NCBI RefSeq assembly: GCF_949987515.2
Contig: NC_082696.1
Coordinates: 61,512,447-61,576,446, forward strand
Reading direction: 5' to 3'
Origin: Delphinus delphis
Taxonomy: Eukaryota; Chordata; Mammalia; Artiodactyla; Delphinidae
Length of the DNA: 64,000 bases
Shown here: positions 47,401-59,715 of the stretch, piece by piece
How positions within the stretch are numbered: position 1 is the first letter of the stretch
How the letters are laid out: each line of letters begins with the position of its first letter
The notes under the pieces: model-generated
The model's database searches: none
Told to the model about the DNA's origin: nothing
Seen by the model: only the letters and a program-made list of their open reading frames with translations
Translations under genes and position numbers: made by a program

Positions 47401-48786
47401 ACATTCTTTTTCCAACATTAAAATGAATTGACTACTCGCAATAGAGGAAGTTTTCTAGTTTCAGGAGAATTTGAAGAACTTTTTTTTTTTTTTTTTCCTC
47501 AGTTGAGTTATACCATGATCATTCTGGAGAGAGTCAGAGACCAAAGAGTAATCTCTTCATGGACAAGGAACTTGTATTCACCCAGATGCTCAGAGAGAGA
47601 GAAAAAGTTTTATTCATAAATGCTTTCCAAACAATTCCCAAATTTATATGGTATAATAAACATATGATTATTTAACTTCAGAGGTAGAGGTATGATTATT
47701 TAACTTCTTAATTCAGAGAATTAAGAAAATGACTGAGAAGTCATTCTCTCATGACATGAAAGACAATTCTCTCATCCAAAGCTCTGTATCTCCCCTGTGA
47801 CTGTCTCACTAAGTTAGAACAATACTTCCACTTGCCTTTAGCTTTGTAATGGATTTTGAAACGAAATAGGAATTGATTTTTATCTTTACTAAAGTTCTTT
47901 TTATTAGATATGAACCGTCAACTGAACTTGTAAAAATAATTTTTTTGCATACAATTATGCTATCTGAGTATCAGCTATGCTCTCCAGCTTTGTGCCAAGC
48001 TGAACATATATAAGGACGCCAATGGTGTCTCAGTCAAGTCCTGGATAAACATTTTGAAGAGGATAGTGATAAGATTTCTCTCCAAAATGACCTTTACACA
48101 TTCATAGGCCAGGATTTTCAATCGATTATTAAGCTACTTAAGAGTATTTCCTTTTAACTCCCATACTCCATTTTTTTCACATTTATTATGAAAGGCTTTG
48201 AAAAATGTTATGCCAAAACATCTAGAAACGCCTGTGAATGCCCTCTCATAATCTAATAACCCCATTAAAAGACAAATAAGATCTGACCCCAGTGATTTCT
48301 TGTGAAACACTTTTTTAAATTGGGACATTTCTTTGTTTCCAACATTCTGGCTCCTTTCCCATTCTTCATGTATACTCAACATAGGCATAGGTCAGCAAAA
48401 TTATCTGTAATTTTCTCTGTACTCTCTTGTATGAATCATTCAGGAAAAGGAACATGAATTCATTCATAGGAGCTAAATTCTCTTGCAATTACCTCCGTAC
48501 TAGCAATTGCCTGAATGTTACTTCTTTTTGAAGTTAAATCTATATTCTAAAAAAAAATATGCCCAGAAAATAAGTGAATCAAGCTTTCCTTTTTTATACA
48601 ATATAAAAATAAATATTCCTTGAAGATAGTATAATAAAGAAACCCCCCCATAAAAAGTAAAGCTAAACTAAAAATATGCAGAATTCCACTTATTGCTATC
48701 TATTTAAAATTTTCAGGTTTTGGAGTTATTATATTTCAAGTAAAACTATTAATAATTGATATATTAAGACTATATTAAGAATAATT
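44447..48786. other. 4.3-kb stretch with no recognised repeat or gene
   Basis: Apart from short T or A runs (for example 47481-47496), no transposable element was recognised. The section at about 46560-47000 has mixed composition and several homeodomain-type TAATTA/TAATTAG motifs, but no direct sign of function. Open frames are short. Confidence 0.45.
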
Positions 48787-48993
48787 GGGATTCCCTGGTG
48801 GCGCAGTGGTTGAGAGTCCGCCTGCCGATGCAGGGGACACGGGTTCGTGCCCTGGTCTGGGAAGATCCCACATGCCGTGGAGTGGCTGGGCCTGTGAGCC
48901 ATGGCCACTGAGCCTGCGCGTCCGGAGCCTGTGCTCCGCAACGGGAGAGGCCCCAACAGTGAGAGGCCTGTGTACCGCAAAAAATAAAAAAAT
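48787..48993 (+). mobile_element. CHR-type tRNA-derived SINE, sense
   Basis: It begins GGGATTCCCTGGTGGCGCAG (one base different from the usual start), carries the B-box-like 'ggttcgtgcc' near 48842-48852, and ends in an impure A-rich tail. A likely 7-bp duplication AATAATT lies at 48780-48786 and 48994-49000, although low complexity weakens that. The body is otherwise close to the other copies. The frames inside it on both strands are artefacts. Confidence 0.93.
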
Positions 48994-49000
48994 AATAATT

Positions 49001-52000
49001 ATTGTAACAAGAATGATAGGAAAAGACCAGGTCAGCTTTGAAAAATAACAAAATTATATTATTTATCCTAGACACAGTAAATAGACTGGATTATATATTA
49101 GGTATCTTGTCAACTGTACTCTGTGTTATAGAACATACCAATCCTGTTACAAAATGCGCTCGTTAAGATATTACACTAGACGTGGTAATCCATTTTGGAT
49201 TTCCCCTCTTGGTTGCTGCTAATTACTGAAATATCATTCTCTGAATTAGACCATTTGGGGAAACGTATACAAAACACACACATTTTACCAACTCACATGA
49301 CTCGGTGCAGCTGCTTTGTTTTCATAAACTTACTTCACGAGAATCATCAGTTTAAATAAGATGTCCCATAACATAGTGTTTTCTTACTATATCTTTTTGT
49401 TTTCATATCATTTACGTGCTGTAATAATCTACTAAGCTATGCTGAATGTTGAGATGTAAGACTGGATTTTGCCAACCATATCAATTCTTCCCTTGAGCAA
49501 TCGGATATTACAATTATATAAAAGCTAGAGGAATGTTTCACACATCTAAGATGGTCAGAACTATTCAAAGACCTCTCTGTTTTCTGAGTCTGAGAAGCTA
49601 AAGTACAGCATATTTTTGGCAAACGTATTTCCCAGTGGTGCATTGTACTGATTTTGGCCCCTAAGTATGTGATCATCATTTTTTAAAAAATCTTGAAAAC
49701 TCATTTCCAGCCCTTTGTTTTAGTGAAATAACATGCTCTTTGTCTGAATTAAACTCAAAATGAATATATGAAACACATTTTCAAAGATAGTATGGAAAAT
49801 CAAACAATAATGACCTAAGCATGATTATGGTATTTGGAAAAAATGATCTTGTTATCTCTCTTGTACCTATAATTTTAACCATCTTTTCCTTACAGAATGA
49901 AACCATGTTATAAATTTTTCAGGATATTCAGGTTTTTACAGATTTACAGGTTCAATTAATTGAATCAAATTTGCTTAATCAGGTATGGCCTAAGGGAAGA
50001 ATTGCATTCTTATTATTCTGAATCTGTATTACTGGTAATTTAGAGAGTTTAATAAGGGGGCTATGTTTCAGTGGTTAAAAACTTACTTTTTTTGATTTGC
50101 AAATAATGTACATTGACTTGATTGCTTTTCATGTTTGTTATAGTATTTCTTTGGAGATTTCTCAATAGAATATATGAATTTTTAATGCAGTATTTATAGA
50201 TACAAGGTCATTGGTAAGGAAAAAGTCAGAAAGAATTTGGTAAATGACCAGATATAAACTAATGGATGAAGAGGAATATTTAAATGGAAGAACAATTTCA
50301 CAAAGCAATCAATTTCATATGCCCTATAAGGTTACACTAATTATTTTCATTACTTCATAATTTCAATGGTATAAAGAAGCAATTCAGACAAAATGGCCAA
50401 GAAAATTAAAACACTTAAAAGGGCAGAAATGTTTTTTGCTATGTGAAAGTTATTCTTCTGTATATCCTCATCATTAGTTGTTCATTCATTTCAGGGATGA
50501 CGTCACATGCTTTTCATGAAGTAATAGGTGAATTATATTTTTGTGAAAATTTCTAACACCTGATAAATGAGAGGAGAGGGGGAACAAGTTGGTCGATATT
50601 TGGATGGTGGCTGAGTGTTGATTCCTTGCCTGCTCAGTGCTCCAGTTCGACATCTTCTTTTGTCTGTGTACTATTGGAAAACACAATCAAGATGTTCTAA
50701 TCACCTTAGCATTCTTAAGCTTACTAGCAAGTGCACAATATATTAGGAACAGATGTTCAGCTTAGCGGGAAGTCTCACTAAGGACTTGAAATCCTGATCC
50801 TTTCCAGAAAATGTATAGCATCTGGCATGTTTGAAATAGAACTGCTCTCATTTATTCATCCATGGAATGATACTCCTGTGTGTTTAGATACTATGACTCA
50901 CTTTTCTAGGGATGACTTAACTCAATTTTTCTCATGAGAAATAACTTAGAAGAACTGTCAGGAAAAATACATGAAATAAGAAAACAGCATCATGTGTTAA
51001 GACCATGGTTGGCAGCAGTATTCCCCCTATTTTGATTTTGGGTTTATCACTGGCATTACCAGAATGCCACATTTTATTTCAGACCTGTCCCACATATAGG
51101 CTATGGAACAAGTTGAATTTCAAAGAATTGTTCTTTTTACTGATGTCCTTCTCTCTCCTAGATCCTCATTCTTCTTTAGAGTACAATAAAAATTGCTTTA
51201 ATTTTTCTTTTTAAAATGTCACTTAGTTACATATCCATAGAACTATTTTATAATTCTGCTTTTTTTTTCTAAACCAACCTCAAATACTTAAAAATTTTCA
51301 AGACTCTGCTGCAACAGCGTGCTTCTACTTATACCATTTCATCCCATTGGCCTGTGATTCAGTTGTACAGAATTAGTACATTGTTTTATGGAACATATCA
51401 GCCAATATTAGGTAATGATTAAAAATCATCATTTGATTTTCTACTTTGAAATTGAGAAGTAGCATCAACAGGATTTGAAAAAGCAGAATAGGGATTTTTT
51501 AAAAAAAATATCGCTAATGCCTTCGATAGCCTCTTAAAATATTTTAGACATATAAATTATTTTTCTTTAAGATGTTCAGCATGTTCAATTTTGGAGCAAA
51601 ATAAATTAAGAGAGAAAGGTACAGAGATACAGAGAATCAGAGTGTCACAGTCAAGACCTGGGAATCAAGTCAACAAAACTGACTGAAGGTGTTGAGATGT
51701 GATTGGTGTTTTTGTTAAATGAAAAAGACAACAACTCCCTCTAACTGTAATGGAACAATGTCTACAAAATCAAAGAAATACAAAGGTAGCTCAAGGAAAC
51801 TAGAAATAAATAGAATAAAAGTAAAAAGACAAGGAAGAAAATCACTGACATGCGATGTGAATTAAATAACTTAATTAGAAATAGTGGAAGCAGAATGTAG
51901 AGAAGCATCTATAGGAAAGAGTGGCAGTGAGAGTCGAGTGAAAAGTTTTCAGTGGGGAAGGGAGTAAAAAAAGATTTAAAGGTATCTAATGTCATCAAAT

Positions 52001-52209
52001 ACAATATCCCAGCAGTCTGCAGAGCATTTACAAGTTCAGGTTTTCCTATAATATAGTCAGTGACCAAACATTAAGTGTTTATCTACTGTCTTTATTTTAT
52101 GTTCTACCTCTTAATCAGAAGTAGTAGAAAGAGCTATCTGTATCATAGGACACATTCTAAAACACATACTTAGGATTAGGTGTAACTGCTGGTGAAAGAA
52201 ACTCTGGTT
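49001..52209. other. AT-rich intergenic DNA, nothing recognised
   Basis: There is a perfect CRE palindrome TGACGTCA at 50498-50505. No repeat family or coding frame was assigned. Confidence 0.45.
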
Positions 52210-52680
52210 TAATCAAGATTAAAATTTATTTCCCTCTCACATAGGGGCCCACGTTGGCATTCCAACACTGGTATGATCTGCACTATTATCAGGTGGATAT
52301 TTTTATCCACCTTTTCCTTTATCGTACTCAAAACTTGGATTTTAAGTGGCTTTTCAGTTCCAGTCAACATGTCTGTAACTGCAACTAACAGGAAGAAGAG
52401 TGAAAGGAATCAGATACACTCACTCCTTTTCGAGATGGCTCCTAGAAGTTGCATATAACATTTGTTTTCACAACCCATTGGCAGAAGCTTGGTTTCTTAC
52501 ACGTCCCATAGCTTCAATGAGGATTGGACATCATTGCATTTTTCTCAAGGTGGTCATAATCCTACCTCACAGCCAGGAGGTATTACCAAAGAAAAAGAGA
52601 CTAGCACTTGGAAGACAAATAGCAACATCTACTACACATGCATTCCACAAATATCTGCCAATAATGAGTAAAAAGACATT
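52210..52680. repeat. Probable ancient dispersed repeat, family not assigned
   Basis: The pattern 'ttaaaatttatttccctctc' followed by 'cactcactccttttcgagat', 'agaagttgcatataacattt' and 'cacaacccattggcagaagc' follows a widespread mammalian repeat seen with this internal order. Its name is not recalled with confidence. The 130-codon frame at 52400-52792 lies largely within it and is not considered a gene. Confidence 0.45.
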
Positions 52681-53254
52681 AGGAAAAAACAGAAGAGGTA
52701 TCAGCTTTAGAGTGCAACTGGAGATAATCACACATGGATTGAAATTTGTGAATATAAGATTATTAAGGATTATCATATTAATTTTTCCATAAGTGCAAAA
52801 TTTAGAATATAAAAACGGCATCTTTTTGAAAATTTTGAAGCACTGAAAATTGCCAATTGCCAATGAAAGTTATACTCTGTGTATGACTCATTTGGAGCAC
52901 TTTTATAAAACTGGTTTTAGGAAGGAGCTTAGAAATCAGAACATCTCTGTCCCAATCTTAATTGGAATTTTCAAATATTTTTATGAGCAAGTTTTCAAAT
53001 ATTTTTTTTAGATTGCATAAGCCATGATTTTTCCCAAGTGCAATTTTGTCACTTTAAATATAGACATAACATTAGAAAGCAACTATAGTCTAACAAAAAG
53101 AATGAATTAACCATGAAGCTGAAATATAATTTTGTGCCCTTTTCAGAAACCTCATTTCTGAATGCAATCTAGATCCTGAATAGTTTTACAACGCTGGTGA
53201 GATTGGTCTATTTATGATACCTACCATATTCTCACTTAGTATTTCTTCATGAAT
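52681..53254. other. AT-rich intergenic DNA, nothing recognised
   Basis: No feature was supported. Confidence 0.5.
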
Positions 53255-53270
53255 TGTCTTCCTAATTTTT

Positions 53271-53825
53271 TTAAATTGGGGTATAGCTGCTTTACAATGT
53301 TGTGTTAGTTTCTGCTGTACAATGAAGTGAATCAGCTATATGTATACATGTATCCCCTCCCATTTGGACCTCCCTCCTCACCCACCTAGGTCTCCACCGA
53401 GCACTGAGCTGAGCTCCCAGTGCTATACATCAGGTTCCCACTAGCTATCTGTTTTACACATGGTAGTGTATATATGTCAATCCCAATCTCCCAATTCATC
53501 CCACCCCCCCTTCCCCAATGTTCATTGCAGCACTATTTACAGTAGCCAGGATACGGAAGCCACCTAAATGTCCACTGACAGATGAATGGATAAAGAAGAT
53601 GTGGTATGTATATACAATGGAATATTACTCAGCCATAAAAAGGAATGAAAATGAGTCATTTGTAGAGACGTGGATGGACCTAGAGTCTGTCATACAAAGT
53701 GAAGTAAGTCAGAAAGAGAAAAACAAATATTGTGTATTAACGCATATATGTGGGATCTAGAAAAATGGTACAGATGAAGCTATTTGCAGGCAGGAATAGA
53801 GACACAGCTGTAGAGAACGGATGTG
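53271..53825. mobile_element. 5'-inverted L1 insertion (twin priming) with 16-bp TSD
   Basis: Bases 53271-53516 are antisense L1 3' UTR ('gctgctttacaatgttgtg', 'gagcactgagctgagctccc', 'gttttacacatggtagtgta'). At about 53513-53518 the orientation flips, with a shared CCCCA at the join. Bases 53517-53825 are then sense L1, from the ORF2 end (FIAALFTVARIRK, DEWIKKMWYVYTMEYYSAI) into the start of the 3' UTR, ending 'gtagagaacggatgtg'. The 16-bp duplication TGTCTTCCTAATTTTT lies at 53255-53270 and 53826-53841. The two pieces are adjacent in L1 with only a few bases lost. The ORF2 remnant (53518-53757) is a fragment, not a gene. Confidence 0.96.
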
Positions 53826-53841
53826 TGTCTTCCTAATTTTT

Positions 53842-54045
53842 AAGGGAAAAGTTCAGTTTGACTATTCTTACATGCAGTATTCCATCAGACAAGATCCTGA
53901 GTTTTGCAAATACAAATAATCTTAAGAGTAGTCATTCTCAATGGTGAAGACAAAAGGGCACACCTCCTTTTGAACCACCTCAAGAGGGTATTTAGATTTC
54001 ATATTTTCTCTCCCTGCCCAGATTCTGATATACCTCCCACCAAGT
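53842..54045. other. Short unassigned spacer
   Basis: Nothing was recognised. Confidence 0.5.
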
Positions 54046-54048
54046 TGT

Positions 54049-54082
<34 letters not shown>
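54046..54082. repeat. (GT)n microsatellite
   Basis: About 18 GT units with one GTTT interruption near the left end. Confidence 0.95.
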
Positions 54083-54197
54083 TTTTGGAGGAGGGTAGTG
54101 CAGAGAGTGATTCAAATTTTCCTTATTTAATAACACTCAACCACTTAAAAATATGATTTGCCTTACTCCTCTCAATATTCACGTGATTATCATATCC

Positions 54198-54198
<1 letters not shown>

Positions 54199-54243
<45 letters not shown>

Positions 54244-54262
54244 CTATCTATGTATCTATCAT
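54199..54262. repeat. (TC)n microsatellite followed by (TATC)n-like units
   Basis: About 21 uninterrupted TC units (54200-54241) pass into four-base units of the TATC/TATG type. It lies about 120 bp right of the GT repeat. Confidence 0.95.
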
Positions 54263-55619
54263 CTTTCTGTCATCTGCATTCATATCTCTATCCTTCTGGC
54301 CCAAACCAGTTATCACTTGAAATATCTGCTTTCTAATTTCTCCTCTAATCTCCTGTATTTACCCCAAATAAACCTCTTATCCAACCCCACTCTTACTCAA
54401 GGAGAATATCACTATACCAGGCAATCAATGGGCTTCTTATCATAGCCTTACCCTCCATCTCTCAGATAGTCTAGTCTGGAAGACCAAGGTCACTGTCCTA
54501 TGGCTTAATGCTGCATTGGCCCCTTCTTCTCTGAGGGTTCCAATACTTGGGTACAAGGTTCTGTGTGTCTTCTGGTTCTCCATCACTTCCTATCTATAAT
54601 TCACAGAACTAGGTTGCCATGAGCTTCAAAGAGTATAGCAGAATGAAGGGAAAATCAACAGTGGGCAGATGGCAAGAGTCAGGACAGATGGAAAACTGAA
54701 ACCAAGTTATCAGAGACAGAACATAGCATTTGATTACTTTAAGAAAAACAGCTATATCAGGGAATCGAGGGTTTATTAGTTCTCTCTCATTATCTCTGTT
54801 TTTCTCTATATCACTCTTTTTCACACATACTTTAATTTAAAGTTCAGGAAGAAAGACAAAATAAAAAAGCATATATATGCTAACACAAATTAAAACAGCA
54901 ATGTTTTTTCATATTTGGATATTTTTTCTTCTTAAAAATATTGTAGAGTTAAAGACCACTGTTTAGCTAAAGCAATCACAGTCCAGATTTTGTTATTGTT
55001 ATATATTCAGGGAAATTTATACTTTTATGTCTTCATTAAATATAATATAAGTAGAATATAAATAAATTACTTTGTATATTTTATACCTTTTAATCTTTTT
55101 GTGTTAATTCTATCAAAAGTTAAAAGTTAAGAATTGTCACTTGCTACTAAGTTTCCAGAATTTTCTGGGAATAATGACACCAAAGATCCATTTTGATCTT
55201 TTGAAACATCTTACAATAAAAGAAAATAGTTTAAAATGTGAATTGTAGAGGAAGAGTGTATATTTAGTCACAGATATTGTACTGGAAGTCAAGACAGTGT
55301 GATGTGGCACAAAACAGGTGTGTATCACTTAGAAGGGCAAGGAGACTGGGTAAGGCAGATGATTCTGTCAGGGGAACTCAGATGTAGGAGAATCCTCAGC
55401 ACAGGCAAACTTAATAAAAGAACGTCAGACACCTTTTCCCAGTAGCTTCTACCTACCTTGTTCTATTCTGTGAACCTGAACTCAGGTTCTGATGGTAACC
55501 TTGATCTTCAAACAAGCTTCTGTTTTTCCTAAACTTTACAGTTTTATCAGATACTCATTTTATCATAGAGACAGTTTTCGTAGCCTGGTTCTGGTATCCT
55601 GTATCCTAATAGCTCTACT
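54263..55619. other. Unassigned intergenic DNA
   Basis: The first 280 bp are pyrimidine-rich and the rest is AT-rich. No repeat or coding frame was identified with confidence. Confidence 0.4.
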
Positions 55620-55779
55620 GACAGCTCTCCATCTCCTTGTTACCATCAGCACCTGATAACTCAACCCAGATACCTGATTATCTCCCTGGTGAGTTGTTTG
55701 ACACACCTGATCCTGCCACTCTGATTAACCCTGCCATTGGGATCCGCTCCATAGAAGGGGTCTCACCCCCTCCCACTAA

Positions 55780-56016
55780 CATTGTGCTAGTGATGCAGAA
55801 ATAATGGATAATGTTTTAAATGCTGCTGACAAGGCAAAGGACATTGATAATGAGAGCAGAGAAGTTAACTTTCTGAAGAGCGAGAAAATTACTTGGAAGA
55901 AGGCTGATTCAGCCTTTGATTCACTAATTAATTTTTGCAAAAGACAGAAGTGTCACAGAGCCCGGGAGGTCATAGAGCTGAACATTCTTCATTTTAGTTC
56001 AATAAGAAAGAGGTAA
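55780..56016 (+). pseudogene. Probable Tigger/JRK-like transposase C-terminal remnant
   Basis: An open reading frame starts just after a stop at 55777-55779 and ends at a stop at 56014-56016. Its later part contains ITWKKADSAFDSLINFCKRQ followed by a REVIELNILH segment and ends SIRKR. This spacing (a tryptophan with a charged helix, then FD-LI-F, a cysteine, EV--L--L and a basic tail) resembles the carboxyl end of pogo-superfamily Tigger transposases and their domesticated JRK/JRKL/TIGD relatives. The upstream catalytic core is not readable in this window, so this is a remnant. The similarity is from memory of the family, and chance similarity is possible. Confidence 0.5.
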
Positions 56017-57559
56017 ATGGAAACAAAAACTTGCTATTAGAGACTTTTTCAGTAAAGTAAGCTCTGCCTATTTCCTGGAGCTAGTATTTAGTGAGCGGTA
56101 AGTTCAATATAACAATAACCAGTGCCATAGAACAAAAATTGATAATTATTATTATGCCCCTTGGCCAAAGTGTGTTGTGTTTACTAAGGTAGACAAGCTG
56201 ATATAATATTTTTGAATTACATTTTCTCTCAAGAAAAGTTTTTACATTAACTGCATAAAGATTCAATCCCTTCAGTTTTTTCGTATTCTCCACTTTGAAC
56301 GCCCAAGGTTGGTAAGAAATATTTACCAATGTTTAAGTAAAAGACATTTTAATATATACTTTCCAAAAAATCCCATAGAATGAATAATTATTTGCTTAAA
56401 TTTTATGTCAGTTATTACCATGGTTATTAGAAATATATGATATATACATTTTTACTGACTTGTAGAATAAAAGTTTCATTCATAAATTCTAAAATTTAAT
56501 TATTGAATATTGTCTAAAACTTCCTCTCTTTTTATATTTTATTTTTAAACAGTAGGTTTATCACATACATTACAAAGTTATTATACTTTCAGTTTTTTAG
56601 TTAAATGATTTAAGTATTCTCTCAGTCCTCAAACGTTTCAGTCAGAATTTTAACTTAATACTATGACCAATAAAGTCTACATTTCTCTTTTCTTACTTGA
56701 TGGGACATTGTTTTTTTGACAATACATTTTTTGCTTTAGTATTTAATGGAGGTCATTTTCAACCTGACTTTAGAATGGTAGCTAAAATGTCATTAAAAAC
56801 ACAGAATGAGGTTTTTTGTCACAGTTAACACTTAAAAAGAAAGAAAACAGTTTGTGTTTAAATAGAGTCCATTAAACAGTTTTGGGGAAAAGAATGCAGA
56901 ACAAAATGAGTACATTTTAGTGGTCACTCTGTTGGGAAAACTTGGTACTGATAAGTATAAAAATGCAGTTTTATTATTGGCCTTGTTAAAGACACTTTTG
57001 GTTTGCAAAATGGTAAAGACATATTGTTGATTACTGCCAGAATTTTTGTTAAAAATTCATATTCATGTGGAATAAAATACAAACAACAAAAATCAAGCAA
57101 TAGAAAGCAACACTGATCATTCCTATCACCACCACCCAGGAGAAACTGCCGAGGGCAAGTCCCAGCCCCAGGGTTTCTGATGGAGACTGACTGGGGGTTG
57201 GCAGGACCTCAGGGACCTCACACTGGAGACTCCAAAGTGAATATATAAGTAAAACTGAGGGAGACATTTTTTTCAGGGCATTTTAGAAAGAAGAAAAGCT
57301 CTTAGACTTTCAGCAATTTCAGATAGAGACTGGGAATCCAGAGAAATTAAAAAGGGAGGAGGAAAGGATTACGTGCATACAATTCATAGATCATTAGGAG
57401 TCAGAAGATCAACAAAAACCTGGAAATAGACAAATGCAATTTGTACCTGCATAGTCAAAATTCCAAGTAACAGCATTTGGAATGTCTTGAATGCTGATTA
57501 ATCCAGACCCTCTACTAATATCTATCTTTTTTATTATCTGATCAATTCCTCACTGCCTT
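56017..57559. other. AT-rich intergenic DNA, nothing recognised
   Basis: The minus-strand frame 57049-57267 has a hydrophobic stretch but no support as a gene. No repeat was assigned. Confidence 0.45.
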
Positions 57560-57720
57560 TCTATGAACAGGTTGTTTTTATCCACATCGTATAAATTAGG
57601 AAACTGAGAGTTTGAGATGGTAAATAACACACCTAAGGAACTCAATGATAATTCTTAACAGAGACAGGACAAATCTCTATTCCTTTTTATTTCCAAGCTT
57701 CTGTTCTTTATCTATGTAAT
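57560..57720 (-). repeat. Probable MIR SINE fragment, antisense
   Basis: 'aaattaggaaactgagagtt' and 'acacacctaaggaactcaat' resemble the antisense MIR core. The rest is diverged. Confidence 0.5.
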
Positions 57721-59104
57721 AAAGAACTTCAGCTATGTTACACAGCCTTCTCAGATTAGGGTTTCCACCCTTAGTGAAGAAGCATTAATGGACTATATAT
57801 ATTTTGTTGAATATAAATATGCCCAAGTTAACTGAATTATAAAGTATAAATAATTCTTGTTGTATATTGTGAGTTCAATCATTTTCAATGAATGTTTTCA
57901 TTGTCTTCATAAAGTCTCAAATTAGAACACCCTTCTAGGTATTGCTATGGATGGAATATCTTGCTTGGGTCTACTCAATATAAAAGTCAAGATTCTGATT
58001 CTAGGATAAGCAGACTTGGAAATACGTGATTCTAACCAAATGTTACCTGAATAAGCACTATATTTTTAACCTAAATTAGATTAACTAAACTTAATTTAGT
58101 CATGTAGTAACTTTCTATAGAATTTTTTTCTGAAGATAATCCGCTTTCCTATAGAGCCAAAGTTGAGTATGATACTAAAAAGGAAAATAATAAAAAATGA
58201 AGCCTATAGGCAAGTCCAGAAAAGGGCTGGAATTACTATTTACCAAAGGGATTGGAAGTATAAAAGAAAGTTGTATTATGAATAGATAACAAAAATATAT
58301 AATTGATAGAAGAAAATCCAGGATATCATCACAATTGGGTAGCTTGGGGAAAAAGAATGAATGGCTACTTTATCAGATTCCAGAGGCTATCTCTGATGAT
58401 TAAAGCACAAGATGATTAGCAAAAAGAAAAAGAAAAAGAAGATTCAAGATTGCAGGATGATTTTTTTCCCTCGGGTTTACTTTGAAAATGAGGAAAATCT
58501 CTATTAGAACTAACCAAATCATATTTAAAGACCCGCGTTTCGTTAGAGGAATTATTTATGTAAGAATTTTATCTTTCATTTAATACTTGCAAGCTTAAGC
58601 ATTCCCTTTATAGATATGATTTTTATGTGTAAGATACATTTATGCATAAAGTTTATATTCATTATTCACTAAACACTTCAGATTTATAAATGCATTTATA
58701 ATAATTGCATTTGCTTTTATAATGTCCTTATGCAATATGTAGGAGATGAACTAATCAAACAGTGTTGTCCTGCTCTGGTCACCACTGCAATCACCACCAC
58801 CACCATGTCCATGTTTTGATGACCTTGCCACTGTTTACAGACGGCTCCTAACTACAGTGACTAGTATATTTACTAGAGTTAAGTTGGAGGCATCCATACG
58901 GTAAATACTGGGATTTAAACTGATTTTTAACAGAAATTGGTGAGTATTCCATTTTCTCAACTTAACAATGTCCTCGATTATTTATTTCATTATGGTAATT
59001 AGGGTAAACTAACATTATTAGGTAAATCACTAAACACAGCCACATAAATCTAACATTCACCTGCTGTTTTCTAAAGTCTGGCTACAATTTTCAACCTACG
59101 ATAA
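57721..59104. other. AT-rich intergenic DNA, nothing recognised
   Basis: A small A/G-rich run occurs at about 58420-58442. No other feature was seen. Confidence 0.5.
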
Positions 59105-59322
59105 TGGATAATAACATGCCAGGCACACTGACAAATAGTTTATCTCAGGAACTCCTCACAGCCACCCTGAGAAGTATGTTCAGTGATTGGCATTCCCACT
59201 TTACAGATGTGGAAATTGAGGCTTAGAGATGTATAAATAATCTACCTAATTCACACAGCCAAAAGGTGGGGGAACCAGGCTTGAAAGCTTGGCTGAATTT
59301 AGCCTCCAGAGTTCTGTGCAGG
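59105..59322 (-). repeat. MIR SINE, antisense
   Basis: Clear antisense landmarks: 'catgccaggcacactgacaa', 'actttacagatgtggaaatt', 'gaggcttagagatgtataaa', 'cacacagccaaaaggtggg' and 'gaaccaggcttgaaagcttg'. Confidence 0.88.
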
Positions 59323-59462
59323 CAACATGTATGCCCATTATTATGAGAGCTTAGCATCGGCAGGGGATGGAAAAAAAATGGGAAGGGGGCATTTTAACAA
59401 TTTACACTTTATTTTCAACAATAAATTTTTAAAAGAGTTTCTTGATTTTCATACAAATATAA

Positions 59463-59715
59463 TCATGAACAGCATTATGTGGTGGTTGAGAGTTCAAACT
59501 AGTGCTAAACTACCTGGATTCCAATCCTGGCTCAACAAGTTACCTTATTAATTGTACTGTTTAACCACTCTGTGCCTCAGTTTCCTCATCTAAAAATGGT
59601 GATTAAATGGTACCTACCTCACAGGTTGTTTTAAAGATTAAATGAATAGTTCACATAAAGTACTTAGTGCTTAGCACAGGGTAAGTTCGTCACCTAGGAT
59701 ATAATTATTATCACA
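59463..59715 (+). repeat. MIR SINE, sense
   Basis: Clear sense landmarks from the tRNA-like head to the tail: 'attatgtggtggttgagagt', 'ctggattccaatcctggctc', 'actctgtgcctcagtttcct', 'atggtacctacctcacaggt' and 'gtgcttagcacagggtaag'. It lies 140 bp right of an antisense MIR, forming an inverted pair. Confidence 0.9.

Noticed and set aside
52400..52792. 130-codon plus-strand open frame
   Set aside because: It lies largely in an apparent ancient repeat, overlaps frames on both strands and shows no recognisable motif.
57049..57267. Minus-strand frame with a membrane-like hydrophobic segment
   Set aside because: Only about 70 codons, no matching neighbouring exons or family motif; hydrophobic stretches arise easily in AT-rich DNA.
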